NCBI RefSeq assembly: GCF_004214835.1
Contig: NZ_PIQJ01000001.1
Location: forward strand, 1,054,001-1,118,000
Direction: 5' to 3'
DNA: 64,000 bases
DNA from: Pseudidiomarina tainanensis
GTDB lineage: Bacteria; Pseudomonadota; Gammaproteobacteria; Enterobacterales; Alteromonadaceae
Part shown: positions 1-8,662 of the stretch, one piece after another
Layout: each line of letters opens with the position of its first letter
How positions within the stretch are numbered: the first letter of the stretch is position 1
Translations under genes and position numbers: made by a program
Notes under the pieces: generated by a model
The model's database searches: none
The model's input: the letters and a program-made list of their open reading frames with translations, nothing else
Told to the model about the DNA's origin: nothing

Positions 1-564
1 GGCACCGATGATAACGGTAACGAGTACTTGTTCCCATTTTATGAGAACTTCCGTTTAGGTGGTCGTGATAACTTGCGTGGCTTTGAGGGCAACACCATTG
101 GCCCACGTGCGATTTATCGCTATCCACAAACGATTCCTGGTCAGCCAGGATATGATGGTATTCCAACCGGACTGCCAGCATACCCAGGAGCAGATCAACT
201 CGCGGTAAGCCAATATTCGGTTGGTGGTAACGCGATGGCTGTTGGTGGTCTAGAATTAATTGTGCCAACACCGTTTATTTCTGAAGAGAATAAAAACACG
301 GTAAGAACAAGTTTCTATATCGATGTTGGTAACGTTTGGGATACCGAGTTTGACTACGCAACGTATAGTCAACTCGAGCTCATCGGTAACTCAGAAGCAT
401 TGAAGGATTACAGCGAGCCAACGCACTATCGCGCTGCCGCCGGTATTTCTATACAATGGATTTCACCTATGGGACCTATCACGTTATCATTTGGTCGGCC
501 GATTAAATCAGAAGAGACCGATCGTACGCAGACGTTTACGTTCAATATCGGTACAACATTCTAA
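1..564 (+). CDS. bamA: BamA outer-membrane assembly factor, C-terminal part
   Basis: The window opens inside this gene; the reading frame is open from base 1 and about 187 residues remain of a protein usually near 800. BamA is the outer-membrane barrel that folds and inserts other barrel proteins. The visible part is the C-terminal barrel: it has the conserved (V/L)RGF motif (residues LRGFEG near the start) that caps strand interactions, alternating beta-strand pattern, and a C-terminal Phe (NIGTTF) typical of the barrel-assembly signal. The next genes skp, lpxD, fabZ, lpxA and lpxB are the standard neighbours of bamA in gammaproteobacteria, which supports BamA rather than the related TamA. 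Confidence 0.93.
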   Translation, partial: GTDDNGNEYLFPFYENFRLGGRDNLRGFEGNTIGPRAIYRYPQTIPGQPGYDGIPTGLPAYPGADQLAVSQYSVGGNAMAVGGLELIVPTPFISEENKNTVRTSFYIDVGNVWDTEFDYATYSQLELIGNSEALKDYSEPTHYRAAAGISIQWISPMGPITLSFGRPIKSEETDRTQTFTFNIGTTF

Positions 565-584
565 TAAGTATCAAGGAGTTAATA

Positions 585-1100
585 GTGAAAGCTATCGTTA
601 AATCTAGTATCGCAGTGGCTTTGTTGTCATCTGCAATGTTTGCAAATGCTGCTGAAGCACAGCAAAAAATCGGTTTTGTTAGCATGCAAGAAGTTTTTGC
701 GAACTTGCCACAAGCGCGCAACCTTGAACAACAAGTTCAAGACGAATTTAAAGGTCAAATTGACGAAGTGACTAAACTTGAAGAGCAAATGCGTGCTTTG
801 AGTGAAAAAGCACAGCGTGACGCGTCAATCATGTCACCAGCTGAGCGCGTTAAAATGGAACGCGAAATGGAAATGCTCGACACCACTCGTCAACTTAAAA
901 TGAAAGCTTTGCGCGAAGACATGGGCCGTCGTGGTAATGAATTACGTGACAAATTGATGACTGACGTGATGCGCAATGCACAAGCTGTTGCCAGCGAGCA
1001 AAGCTTTGATGTGGTATTACAAAGCAGTGCATTAATTTACGCCGCTGACTCAGCTAATTTGACTGATGAAGTTGTGAAAAAAATGACTGGTGGAAACTAA
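585..1100 (+). CDS. skp: Periplasmic chaperone Skp/OmpH
   Basis: A 171-residue periplasmic chaperone that holds unfolded outer-membrane proteins on their way to BamA. Residues 1-22 form a signal peptide (basic start MKAIVKSS, hydrophobic core, ANA cleavage region). The mature part begins with the family's QQKIGFVSMQEVF segment, followed by a long charged coiled-coil region rich in Glu, Lys and Arg (about residues 45-130) that would form the tentacles. The start is GTG at 585, chosen because AAGGAG lies seven bases upstream (573-578). It follows bamA by 20 bases and precedes lpxD, the usual operon order. Confidence 0.93.
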   Translation: MKAIVKSSIAVALLSSAMFANAAEAQQKIGFVSMQEVFANLPQARNLEQQVQDEFKGQIDEVTKLEEQMRALSEKAQRDASIMSPAERVKMEREMEMLDTTRQLKMKALREDMGRRGNELRDKLMTDVMRNAQAVASEQSFDVVLQSSALIYAADSANLTDEVVKKMTGGN

Positions 1101-1104
1101 GTTA

Positions 1105-2124
1105 ATGCAAACACTCACATTGCAGCAGCTTGCTGACGCAATTGGTGCGCAGGTGCAGGGCGATGCCGCCCTCACGGTAACCGGTGTTGCAACTCTTGCC
1201 TCGGCTCAGCCGGGGCAAATTGCCTTTTTGGCGAATGAAAAATATCGAAGTCAGCTTGATACGTCGAAAGCAAGTGCCGTCATCGTGGCTCCGAATATCG
1301 AGGTTCCGGCAGGCATGTCAGTTTTGTGCACATCAAATCCATATGCGGGATTTGCGAAAGTTGCGCAGCTGTTAGATACCACGCCAAAGGCTGCTGAAAG
1401 CATCCATGCCAGTGCGCAGATTCATCCAAGTGCAAAGATCGGGAAAAATGTCGCCATTGGTGCGAATGCGGTGATTGCTGAAAATGTTGAGCTCGCCGAC
1501 AATGTAACCATTGGTGTTGGCTGCTATGTCGGCCCTGGTACACGCATTGGCGCGCATACGCAGTTATGGCAACACGTGGTGATTTATCACAACTGCGTGA
1601 TTGGTGAGCACTGTTTGGTGCACGCCGGTAGTGTGATTGGAGCCGATGGTTTTGGTTGGGCCAATGAAGGCGGTAAATGGATTAAAATTCCACAGCTTGG
1701 TCGTGTCGTCATCGGCAATCGAGTCGATATTGGTGCGAGCACGACGATTGATCGCGGAGCCCTAGACGATACTGTGATTAGCAATGGTGTGATTATTGAT
1801 AATCAGTGCCAGATTGCGCATAACGTGTTTATCGATGAAGATACTGCGATTGCTGGTTGTACGGTATTAGCTGGTAGTTGTCGTATTGGTAAACGTTGTC
1901 TGATCGGTGGTGCTACCGCAATTAACGGACATATTTCGATTTGCGATGACGTACAAATCAGTGGTTTCTCAATGGTTATCAAAGAGATTACTGAGCCTGG
2001 AGCCTATGCTTCCGGTATTCCAGCTGCGCCACAAAGAGAGTGGCGTCGTAATGGCGCTCGTTATCGTCAGTTAGACGATTTGTTCCAGCGCGTAAAGAAA
2101 ATAGAAAAACAACTCGAACAATAA
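1105..2124 (+). CDS. lpxD: UDP-3-O-acylglucosamine N-acyltransferase LpxD
   Basis: Third acyl-transfer step of lipid A synthesis: adds an N-linked hydroxyacyl chain from acyl-ACP to UDP-3-O-acyl-glucosamine in the cytoplasm. 339 residues, close to the E. coli length. An N-terminal uridine-binding domain (about 1-100) is followed by left-handed beta-helix hexapeptide repeats (about 105-295, e.g. [13 protein letters not shown]) and a C-terminal helix. The catalytic His falls at residue 239 (QIAHN), the same number as in E. coli. I chose ATG at 1105; a GTG at 1090 would overlap skp and adds five unsupported residues. Sits between skp and fabZ, as expected. Confidence 0.95.
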   Translation: MQTLTLQQLADAIGAQVQGDAALTVTGVATLASAQPGQIAFLANEKYRSQLDTSKASAVIVAPNIEVPAGMSVLCTSNPYAGFAKVAQLLDTTPKAAESIHASAQIHPSAKIGKNVAIGANAVIAENVELADNVTIGVGCYVGPGTRIGAHTQLWQHVVIYHNCVIGEHCLVHAGSVIGADGFGWANEGGKWIKIPQLGRVVIGNRVDIGASTTIDRGALDDTVISNGVIIDNQCQIAHNVFIDEDTAIAGCTVLAGSCRIGKRCLIGGATAINGHISICDDVQISGFSMVIKEITEPGAYASGIPAAPQREWRRNGARYRQLDDLFQRVKKIEKQLEQ

Positions 2125-2152
2125 TTATTCATGTAAAAACGAGGATGACGCT

Positions 2153-2605
2153 TTGTCTGCAGATGGCGCATTTGATATTAAAGAAGTTCTTCGGTTATTA
2201 CCGCATCGCTATCCATTTTTGTTAGTGGACAAGGTGGTTGCTTGTGACAATCAATCAACCATTCATGCGGTAAAAAATGTTTCAGTCAATGAACCTATTT
2301 TTACTGGGCATTTTCCAGAGAACCCGATTTTCCCTGGCGTATTAATTTTGGAAGCTTTAGCGCAAGCAGCCGGTTTACTTGGCTTCAAGATAACTGCAAG
2401 CAGCCCAGGGTCGAATGACCTATACTTGTTTGCAGGTGTCGATAACGCTCGTTTTAAACGTCAAGTATTACCCGGTGATACCATGAACTTGCACGTCACT
2501 TTTGAAAAAGAACGTCGTGGTATTTGGGTATTCAAAGGCCGCGCAGACGTTGACGGTGAGTTGGCATGTAGCTGCGATATTATTTGTGCAAGAAGGGAAG
2601 TCTAA
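2153..2605 (+). CDS. fabZ: 3-hydroxyacyl-[ACP] dehydratase FabZ
   Basis: Dehydrates beta-hydroxyacyl-ACP in type II fatty acid synthesis and competes with lipid A synthesis for hydroxymyristoyl-ACP, hence its place in the lpx operon. 150 residues with a hot-dog fold. The catalytic pair is visible: His53 in [12 protein letters not shown] and Glu67 in [11 protein letters not shown]. The N-terminus [18 protein letters not shown] is highly typical. The start is TTG at 2153, the only start compatible with full family length; a weak purine-rich stretch (ACGAGG) lies upstream. The stop codon is directly followed by the lpxA start, which points to coupled translation. Confidence 0.95.
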   Translation: MSADGAFDIKEVLRLLPHRYPFLLVDKVVACDNQSTIHAVKNVSVNEPIFTGHFPENPIFPGVLILEALAQAAGLLGFKITASSPGSNDLYLFAGVDNARFKRQVLPGDTMNLHVTFEKERRGIWVFKGRADVDGELACSCDIICARREV

Positions 2606-3373
2606 GTGATTCATCCAACCGCGATTATTGATGACTCAGCCCGCATTGGCAACAATGTCGAAATTGGTCCGTACTCAATTGTTGGGGCGAATGTCGAAAT
2701 TGGAGACAATTGCGTCATTGGTCCACACGTTGTGCTGCGTGGACCAACGGTTTTGGGCAAAAATAACCGGATTTTTCAATTTGCTTCGGTTGGCGAAGAT
2801 TGCCAAGATAAAAAGTATAACGGTGAGCCAACACGGCTCGTGATCGGTGACAATAATGTTATTCGTGAATGCGTGACAATTCACCGCGGTACTGTCCAAG
2901 ACCAAGGCTTAACTCAAATTGGTAGCAATAATTTGCTCATGGCATACGTTCATGTCGCTCACGACTGTATGGTTGGTGATAACGTCATATTGGCGAACAA
3001 CACGACCTTAGCAGGGCACGTGCATGTTGGCGACTGGGCCATCTTGGGTGGTTTTACCGGTGTGCATCAGTTCTGTCACATTGGTGCGCATGCATTCACC
3101 GCTGTTAATTCGGTTGTGGTACAAGATATTCCACCGTATATCATGGCGCAGGGGCATAATGCCGCACCGCGTACGATAAACGCTGAAGGTTTGAAGCGCC
3201 GTGGCTTCCAACCAAATCAGATTCTGAATATTAAGCGCGCTTTTAAATTACTTTACCGTCAAGGTTTGACGATTAGTGAAGCTGTCGAAAAAATGCGCGA
3301 GCTTGATGCTGACGTTGAACTTACGCCACTGATTGATTTTGTCCAGAACAGTCAGCGGGGCATTATTCGCTAA
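2606..3373 (+). CDS. lpxA: UDP-N-acetylglucosamine acyltransferase LpxA
   Basis: First step of lipid A synthesis: O-acylation of UDP-GlcNAc. 255 residues (E. coli 262), with hexapeptide repeats forming a left-handed beta-helix over about residues 1-185 and a helical C-terminal domain. The catalytic His is at residue 119 in HVAHDCMVGD, equivalent to E. coli His125. The start GTG at 2606 immediately follows the fabZ TAA with no spacer. Conserved order fabZ-lpxA-lpxB supports the call. Confidence 0.95.
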   Translation: MIHPTAIIDDSARIGNNVEIGPYSIVGANVEIGDNCVIGPHVVLRGPTVLGKNNRIFQFASVGEDCQDKKYNGEPTRLVIGDNNVIRECVTIHRGTVQDQGLTQIGSNNLLMAYVHVAHDCMVGDNVILANNTTLAGHVHVGDWAILGGFTGVHQFCHIGAHAFTAVNSVVVQDIPPYIMAQGHNAAPRTINAEGLKRRGFQPNQILNIKRAFKLLYRQGLTISEAVEKMRELDADVELTPLIDFVQNSQRGIIR

Positions 3374-3376
3374 GCT

Positions 3377-3409
3377 ACGGCGAAGTAATGGCGAAGTAGC
3401 GGCGAAGTA
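3377..3409 (+). repeat. Three tandem copies of an 11-bp unit between lpxA and lpxB
   Basis: The 38-bp gap between lpxA and lpxB is almost entirely three 11-bp units: ACGGCGAAGTA, ATGGCGAAGTA and GCGGCGAAGTA, differing only at the first two bases. The last copy ends two bases before the lpxB ATG, so the array occupies the place where the lpxB ribosome binding site should be; GAAG inside the unit could serve weakly. It looks like recent slippage duplication. A change in copy number would move the effective distance between the two genes. Confidence 0.85.
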
Positions 3410-3411
3410 TC

Positions 3412-4557
3412 ATGACCAGTTCAACAGCTCCTCTCATTGCAGTCATTGCCGGCGAACACTCGGGTGATTTGCTCGGCGCTGGCATGCTTCGCGAACTCCG
3501 CAATCGTTATCCTGATGCCGAATTCATTGGTGTCGGCGGTCCGCTCATGCAAGCGCAAGGCCTGACAAGCTTGATTCCGATGGAGGATCTTGCGGTCATG
3601 GGTATTGCAGAGGTGCTGGGGAGTTTGTTCAAGTTACTCGGGCATCGACGGTTGTTGGTCAATACGTTTTTAGAGCGCCGGCCAGACGTGTTTATTGGTA
3701 TTGATGCGCCGGATTTTAATTTACCTATCGCTAAACGCTTAAAAGCTGCAGGTATTAAAACGGTGCACTATGTCAGCCCATCTGTTTGGGCGTGGCGGCA
3801 AGGGCGCATTCACGGCATCAAGCAAGCTGTTGATCACGTATTATGCTTGTTGCCATTTGAAAAAGCCTTTTATGACGAACATGAATTGCCGGCAACTTTT
3901 GTCGGTCATCCGTTAGCAGACAGCATTCCGATGACCTGGTCAAAGCTGGCGGCACGAGAGCATCTTCAGTTAGCTACTGAGCAGCAATGGATTGGTGTGT
4001 TGCCGGGCAGCCGCAAGGGTGAAATCGCACGCATGGCGCCGTTATTTTTAAAGGTTGCTCAACGCCTACACGCAGAGCAGCCCAATTTAAAATTTGTCAC
4101 ACCCATGATCAGCGCTGCTCGAGCCGAGCAGTTTCGAAACTTACAGCAACAGATAGCACCAGATTTACCATTAACCATAATTGATGGGCAATCACGCGAC
4201 ACGATGGCGGCATGTGACGCGCTGTTGCTTACTTCCGGGACGGTGACATTAGAGGCGATGTTAATCAAGCGCCCGATGGTGGTGGCTTATAAATTTAACT
4301 GGCTCACTTATCAACTTATCAAGCGATTATTTAAAGCACCATTCTTCAGCTTGCCAAATCTTCTTGCTAACACCCTGTTGGTGCCTGAGTTTGCGCAACA
4401 TGAAGCGACTGAAGAGAATCTCTGTCAGGCGCTGACAACGCAGTTACAACCTAGCGCTGAGCAAACCATCACTCGTTTTACTGAGCTCCATGAACAGTTA
4501 CAGCAGCGCGCAGACATGCTCAGTGCGGACGTGGTTAGTCAGCTATTAAACAGCTGA
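3412..4557 (+). CDS. lpxB: Lipid-A-disaccharide synthase LpxB
   Basis: A 381-residue GT19 glycosyltransferase that joins UDP-diacylglucosamine and lipid X to give the tetra-acyl disaccharide 1-phosphate at the inner membrane. Diagnostic segments: AGEHSGDLLGAGMLREL near the N-terminus, YVSPSVWAWRQGR (about 122-134), LPGSRKGEI (about 198-206) and the SGTVTLEAML motif (about 275-285) of the nucleotide-sugar site. It closes the lpx run; in E. coli rnhB and dnaE would follow, but here a different set of genes begins after a 138-bp gap. Confidence 0.95.
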   Translation: MTSSTAPLIAVIAGEHSGDLLGAGMLRELRNRYPDAEFIGVGGPLMQAQGLTSLIPMEDLAVMGIAEVLGSLFKLLGHRRLLVNTFLERRPDVFIGIDAPDFNLPIAKRLKAAGIKTVHYVSPSVWAWRQGRIHGIKQAVDHVLCLLPFEKAFYDEHELPATFVGHPLADSIPMTWSKLAAREHLQLATEQQWIGVLPGSRKGEIARMAPLFLKVAQRLHAEQPNLKFVTPMISAARAEQFRNLQQQIAPDLPLTIIDGQSRDTMAACDALLLTSGTVTLEAMLIKRPMVVAYKFNWLTYQLIKRLFKAPFFSLPNLLANTLLVPEFAQHEATEENLCQALTTQLQPSAEQTITRFTELHEQLQQRADMLSADVVSQLLNS

Positions 4558-4652
4558 ATTAGGCTTCAACCGTAACAATAGCTCCATCTAAATTCGATTT
4601 TTTCGAATATAAAGCCGTGATTTTCTCAATAATCATTCGATTACTTACCCGT

Positions 4653-4658
4653 TATACT
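4653..4658 (+). promoter_or_regulatory. Possible promoter -10 element for the quinone/redox genes
   Basis: In the 138-bp gap after lpxB the strongest promoter-like element is TATACT at 4653-4658, followed 38 bases later by the yqjG ATG with a good AAGGAG. The matching -35 position (about 4630-4635, TAATCA) is poor, so an activator or another sigma factor may be needed. A small hairpin (ATTCGA, five T, TCGAAT, 4592-4608) precedes it. Confidence 0.35.
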
Positions 4659-4695
4659 CCTTTTTAAGATTTTAAAATGTTTTAAGGAGAGCGTC

Positions 4696-5655
4696 ATGGG
4701 ATTACTCGTAGACGGCAAATGGCAAGATAAATGGTATGACACCGATAGCACTGGCGGGAAGTTTGAACGCAGTGCAGCGCAGTTTCGTAATTGGATAGAA
4801 GCGGATGCGTCGGCAAGATTCCCAGCTGAATCAGGTCGTTATCATTTATATGTAAGTTATGCGTGCCCTTGGGCGCATCGGACTTTGATATTTCGCAAAC
4901 TGAAGCAATTAGAAGATCATATTTCGGTATCTGTGGTACATCCATTGATGTTAGAGAATGGCTGGGAGTTTGCTGAACAACCGTTGCATGACGAATTATA
5001 TAATTTAGAGTTTTTGTATCAGCTATATCTGAAAGCCGATGCGAACTACAGTGGTCGCGTCACTGTGCCGGTGCTGTGGGACAAGAAAGAGCAAACGATT
5101 GTGAGCAATGAATCTGCTGACATCATTCGTATGTTTAATAGTGCGTTTAATGATCTCACGGGCAATACGTTGGATTTTTATCCAGCGGCCTTGCACAGCG
5201 ACATTGATGCGATTAATGACATGGTTTACGACCGCGTTAATAATGGTGTTTATAAGTGTGGCTTCGCAACCGCACAAGCGGCTTACGAAGAGGCATTCGA
5301 CGCCCTGTTTGATGCGCTCGATTCGCTTGAACAACGTCTTGCTAGCCAACAATTCTTGGTAGGCGATACCTTAACGGAAGCCGACTGGCGGTTATTTACA
5401 ACCTTGGTACGTTTCGATGCGGTTTATGTGGGGCACTTCAAAACCAATAAGCGACGCATTGTTGATTATCCGAATCTTTGGAATTACGTGAAAGCATTGT
5501 ACCAAGTGCCAGGTGTGGCGGAGACCGTGGTGATGGACCATATCAAACAGCATTATTACGGTAGTCATCATATGATCAATCCAACCGGCGTGGTTCCAGT
5601 TGGACCACAACTCGATTTTTCTGCATCGCATACGCGTAAAGAGGTGGTGTTATGA
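4696..5655 (+). CDS. yqjG: Glutathionyl-hydroquinone reductase (YqjG/Xi-class GST family)
   Basis: A 319-residue cytoplasmic enzyme of the Xi-class glutathione transferase family, which reduces glutathionyl-hydroquinones to hydroquinones. The catalytic Cys is residue 57 in YACPWAHR, the family signature; GST-like N-terminal thioredoxin fold to about residue 150 and helical C-terminal domain after it, with the typical ending region around YYGSHHMINPTGVVPVGP. Start ATG at 4696 with AAGGAG at 4684-4689. The stop overlaps the pirin start (ATGA), so the two are co-translated. Together with pirin and a quinone oxidoreductase it suggests a role in quinone handling. Confidence 0.9.
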   Translation: MGLLVDGKWQDKWYDTDSTGGKFERSAAQFRNWIEADASARFPAESGRYHLYVSYACPWAHRTLIFRKLKQLEDHISVSVVHPLMLENGWEFAEQPLHDELYNLEFLYQLYLKADANYSGRVTVPVLWDKKEQTIVSNESADIIRMFNSAFNDLTGNTLDFYPAALHSDIDAINDMVYDRVNNGVYKCGFATAQAAYEEAFDALFDALDSLEQRLASQQFLVGDTLTEADWRLFTTLVRFDAVYVGHFKTNKRRIVDYPNLWNYVKALYQVPGVAETVVMDHIKQHYYGSHHMINPTGVVPVGPQLDFSASHTRKEVVL

Positions 5656-6482
5656 GTCAGGTTATTCTAAGTCGTCACCGTGGTATGCCAGCCCAAGATG
5701 GCGCTGGGGTGAAGCTTACGCGAATTGTGAATCAACCCAGTTTGCGTCATCAAGACCCGTTTTTAATGCTGGATGAGTTTCGTTCGGATAATCCGAATGA
5801 CTATATTGCTGGCTTTCCACCGCATCCGCATCGTGGTTTTGTTACGCTAACTTACATGTTAGCTGGACGTATGGAACATAAAGACTCGAACGGCAATACA
5901 GGTGTGGTTGAGTCTGGCGGTGCACAGTGGATGAAAGCCGCGCGTGGTATTATTCATGCTGAAATGCCAAAGCAAGAAGATGGTTTGATGTGGGGTTTTC
6001 AGTTGTGGATCAATTTGCCGGCTGCACGCAAAATGGAAGCGGCAGATTGGGCTGATTATCCGCAAGATAAATTGGCTCATATTGATTATGAAAAAGCACA
6101 GGTTCGGGTCATCGCGGGCGAGTTTGACGGTGGCATCGGACCAATTCAACAACCTGAACAGCGCTTCTTAATGCTCGACGCGCGATTGGAACCGAATGCC
6201 AAGGTGACAATTCCGAGTCAACAGCAAAAAACACGTTTAGCTTACGTGTACGCCGGTGGCGTGACTATCAACGAAAGTGCGGTTGCTCGTGGTGAGTTGG
6301 TGCGATTGAATGATACTGACGATTTGCATATTGTCGCCGCAGAGGGTTCTGCCGGTGTTATTATTTTAGCTGGTGAACCGATTGGTGAACCAATTGCCCA
6401 ATACGGGCCATTTGTAATGAATTCACAGGCTGAGATAGAGCAGGCATTGCGTGATTATCAAGCAGGTAAACTGACTGCGTAG
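5652..6482 (+). CDS. Pirin family protein (cupin, possible quercetinase)
   Basis: A 276-residue bicupin protein of the pirin family (similar to E. coli YhhW). The N-terminal cupin carries the metal ligands: HPHRGF (two His, about residues 56 and 58) and IIHAEMP (His about 100, Glu about 102). Family members bind Fe, Ni or Co; some cleave flavonoids such as quercetin, others act as redox-dependent regulators, so the exact role is open. Overlaps yqjG by four bases. The stop codon TAG sits at the centre of a perfect inverted repeat, GACTGCGT (6473-6480) and ACGCAGTC (6483-6490). Confidence 0.9.
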   Translation: MSQVILSRHRGMPAQDGAGVKLTRIVNQPSLRHQDPFLMLDEFRSDNPNDYIAGFPPHPHRGFVTLTYMLAGRMEHKDSNGNTGVVESGGAQWMKAARGIIHAEMPKQEDGLMWGFQLWINLPAARKMEAADWADYPQDKLAHIDYEKAQVRVIAGEFDGGIGPIQQPEQRFLMLDARLEPNAKVTIPSQQQKTRLAYVYAGGVTINESAVARGELVRLNDTDDLHIVAAEGSAGVIILAGEPIGEPIAQYGPFVMNSQAEIEQALRDYQAGKLTA

Positions 6483-6525
6483 ACGCAGTCATTGTAGAAA
6501 TTTGTGTGCCTTATAAGGAGATGTT

Positions 6526-7497
6526 ATGTCAACAAACATGCAAGTGATGGTTGCCGGTGAAAACCAGCAGGTTCAGTGGCAACACCGGGCGCGACCAGAA
6601 GTTGGGGCACATGAAGTTCTTATTAAAGTAGCCTATAGCGGCATGAATCGGGCGGATTTGATGCAACTTGCTGGGCATTATCCGCCACCGCCTGGTGCTT
6701 CAGATGTATTGGGTCTTGAAGTCAGCGGTATCGTGTATGCGGTTGGTGCTAAAGTGAGTTCGGTTCAAGTTGGCGATAAAGTTTGTGCTTTGTTGGCTGG
6801 TGGTGGTTACGCTGAATTTGTGGCGGTGCCTGCAAGTCAAGTGTTACCCGTGCCAAACGGTATGGAACTTGCGCAGGCCGCCGGTATTTGCGAAGTCTTT
6901 GCCACCGCTTGGTATAACGTTTATGGCATTGCTTGTGCACAGCCAGGTGAAAAAGTGCTGGTTCATGCAGCCGCTAGTGGTGTGGGGCAAGCGTTGTTGC
7001 AGTTAGCCCGAGAGCGTGGCAACCCGACATTTGCCACCGCTGGCAGTGTTGAGAAACTTACGCAAGCCAAGCAGCTGGGGGCTGAAGCGTGTTGGAACCG
7101 CCGCGACGGGAGTTTTGTTGATGCAGTGAAAGCCTGGGGTGGTGCAGATATTATTTTAGATCCGGTGGCTGGTGATTACCTACACTGGAATCAACAAGTC
7201 TTAAACCAAGATGGTCGCCTTATTGTGATCGGTTTGATGGGGGGCCGAACCGCGGAAATTGATGCCGGGCGTTTGTTGATGAAGCGTCAACGTATTATCG
7301 GTAGCACCTTGCGCAGCCAACCACTCACCGTTAAAGCAAAAATCATGGCAGATTTATACAATCATGTATGGCCATTATTTGAGCAGCAAAAAATAACAGC
7401 AAATATTGACGGTATTGTACCCGTGGGTGAAGTCACCGGCGCGTTTCAGCGTTTACGTGACAATACGACCCAAGGTAAATTAATTCTGGTTTGGTAG
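6526..7497 (+). CDS. NAD(P)H:quinone oxidoreductase, PIG3-like zinc-free MDR family
   Basis: A 323-residue medium-chain dehydrogenase/reductase without the catalytic zinc ligands. N-terminal GroES-like domain with the NRADLMQLAGHYPPPPG segment (about residues 43-59) typical of PIG3/TP53I3-type quinone reductases; Rossmann NADPH site HAAASGVGQALLQLARERG (about 148-166); conserved ending QGKLILVW. Start ATG at 6526 with AAGGAG upstream (6514-6519). It lies 43 bp after the pirin gene, same strand, and probably shares its transcript. Substrate not determinable from sequence; one-electron quinone reduction is the family activity. Confidence 0.87.
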   Translation: MSTNMQVMVAGENQQVQWQHRARPEVGAHEVLIKVAYSGMNRADLMQLAGHYPPPPGASDVLGLEVSGIVYAVGAKVSSVQVGDKVCALLAGGGYAEFVAVPASQVLPVPNGMELAQAAGICEVFATAWYNVYGIACAQPGEKVLVHAAASGVGQALLQLARERGNPTFATAGSVEKLTQAKQLGAEACWNRRDGSFVDAVKAWGGADIILDPVAGDYLHWNQQVLNQDGRLIVIGLMGGRTAEIDAGRLLMKRQRIIGSTLRSQPLTVKAKIMADLYNHVWPLFEQQKITANIDGIVPVGEVTGAFQRLRDNTTQGKLILVW

Positions 7498-7535
7498 TCG
7501 CGAATTAAGCGCAACAAGAAATACCGAAAGAAAAG

Positions 7536-7620
7536 TGGTGGAGGGGGCAGGATTCGAACCTGCGAAGGCTGAGCCGTCAGATTTACAGTCTGATCCCTTT
7601 GACCGCTCGGGAACCCCTCC
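7536..7620 (-). tRNA. tyrT: tRNA-Tyr (anticodon GTA)
   Basis: An 85-base class II tRNA on the minus strand. The acceptor stem GGAGGGG pairs with CCCCTCC (7614-7620 with 7540-7546 on the plus strand); the discriminator is A and the 3' CCA is encoded (7536-7538). The T-loop GGTTCGAATCC and the anticodon loop CTGTAAA are clear; anticodon GTA is at 7584-7586. It has a long variable arm as expected for bacterial tRNA-Tyr. It is a lone tRNA facing the end of the quinone oxidoreductase gene. The T-rich stretch after CCA may help termination. Confidence 0.96.
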
Positions 7621-7633
7621 ACGCGAGGGCGGC

Positions 7634-7661
7634 ATAATAGCAGATTGAGAGTCGCTGTAAA
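7634..7661 (-). promoter_or_regulatory. Promoter of tRNA-Tyr with GC-rich discriminator
   Basis: On the minus strand, -35 TTTACA (7656-7661), a 16-base spacer, and -10 TATTAT (7634-7639) lie 13 bases before the tRNA 5' end. The bases after the -10 read GCCGCCC, a GC-rich discriminator of the kind found at stringently controlled stable-RNA promoters; control by ppGpp is inferred from that. Confidence 0.75.
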
Positions 7662-7685
7662 CCCGTTTATGATGATGCCATTGGA

Positions 7686-8630
7686 ATGAATCAACAAAGT
7701 GAACCAATGAGCTCAGCGAACCAACCGGTCCCAATTCCACCTGCGGTCGATGAAGAAATTGCAAAATTTCTCGATAAGTTATGGTTAAAGCAGGGCGTTA
7801 GTAAACACACGAGTGCGGCTTATCAAACCGACTTGAGAAGTTTTCAACGCTTCTTAACGACGTTTCAAAAAGTCGAGCTATTGCAGGTGACGAGTGATGA
7901 TTTGGAACGTTATTTACTGTGGCGTCGACAACAGGGATTTTCGCCGCGCAGTACCTCTAGAGCGTTAAGTGCACTCAAAAAATTCTACCAATATGCATTA
8001 GCTGAACGCTTGTGCTCCAGTGACCCGACGACACGTTTGGCGCGTCCGAAACAACCACAATCCATTCCGCATAGTTTGTCCGAAGCTGAGGTTGATGATT
8101 TACTTAATGCGCCTGAGGTGGATGACCCTGTGCAGCTTCGCGATAAAGCGATGCTGGAAGTGCTTTATGCAACCGGTTTGCGAGTTACCGAGCTGGTACA
8201 TTTGCAGGTAGACCAAATTCACTTGCAGCAGGAACTGGTGCGGGTGGTCGGTAAAGGCAATAAAGAGCGACTGGTTCCGCTTGGCGAGGAAGCACTGGAG
8301 TGGCTACAACGCTACTTTAAACATGGACGTCAGCAACTGTTTTCGGAACCTGGCGATTGGGTGTTTGTCACCCGACGGGGTGGACCATTGACCCGACAAG
8401 CATTTTGGCATCGAATTCGTTATTATGCGCAACGAGCCGATATTCGTTCGCATTTGTCACCGCACACATTGCGACATGCTTTTGCCACGCATCTATTGAA
8501 TCATGGCGCTGATTTACGTGTGTTACAGATGTTGTTGGGGCATAGCGATTTATCGACAACACAAATATATACACATGTCGCGCGCGAACGGCTGCAGCAA
8601 TTGCATGCAAGCCATCACCCGCGGGCATAA
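7686..8630 (+). CDS. xerD: Site-specific tyrosine recombinase XerD
   Basis: A 314-residue tyrosine recombinase that with XerC resolves chromosome dimers at dif under FtsK control. N-terminal SAM-like core-binding domain (about 25-110), catalytic domain after it. All catalytic residues are present: Arg166, Lys190, His260, Arg263, His286 and Tyr295, the last three in HTLRHAF, LLGHSD and QIYTHV. XerD rather than XerC is supported by the downstream order dsbC-recJ-prfB-lysS, the same as in E. coli. The start ATG at 7686 gives about 15 more residues than E. coli; an in-frame ATG at 7713 is an alternative. Confidence 0.93.
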   Translation: MNQQSEPMSSANQPVPIPPAVDEEIAKFLDKLWLKQGVSKHTSAAYQTDLRSFQRFLTTFQKVELLQVTSDDLERYLLWRRQQGFSPRSTSRALSALKKFYQYALAERLCSSDPTTRLARPKQPQSIPHSLSEAEVDDLLNAPEVDDPVQLRDKAMLEVLYATGLRVTELVHLQVDQIHLQQELVRVVGKGNKERLVPLGEEALEWLQRYFKHGRQQLFSEPGDWVFVTRRGGPLTRQAFWHRIRYYAQRADIRSHLSPHTLRHAFATHLLNHGADLRVLQMLLGHSDLSTTQIYTHVARERLQQLHASHHPRA

Positions 8631-8662
8631 TTTTATTGAACATAGCCAACATAGGATATTTC

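Noticed and set aside
4592-4608. Hairpin ATTCGA, T5, TCGAAT as the lpxB terminator
   Set aside because: Six-base AT-rich stem with no T-tract after it; too weak to call.
5023-5352. 109-codon minus-strand frame inside yqjG
   Set aside because: Lies wholly within a conserved gene and its composition follows the complementary strand.
6473-6490. Inverted repeat at the pirin stop as a terminator
   Set aside because: Two-base loop and no T-tract; noted in the gene entry only.
7645-7671. TyrR-like half sites (TGTAAA followed by TTTATG) at the tRNA-Tyr promoter
   Set aside because: Spacing is four bases, not six, and the TGTAAA is simply the reverse complement of the tRNA promoter -35.
7480-7764. 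Minus-strand frames spanning the tRNA-Tyr gene
   Set aside because: They read through a structured tRNA gene and show no protein features.
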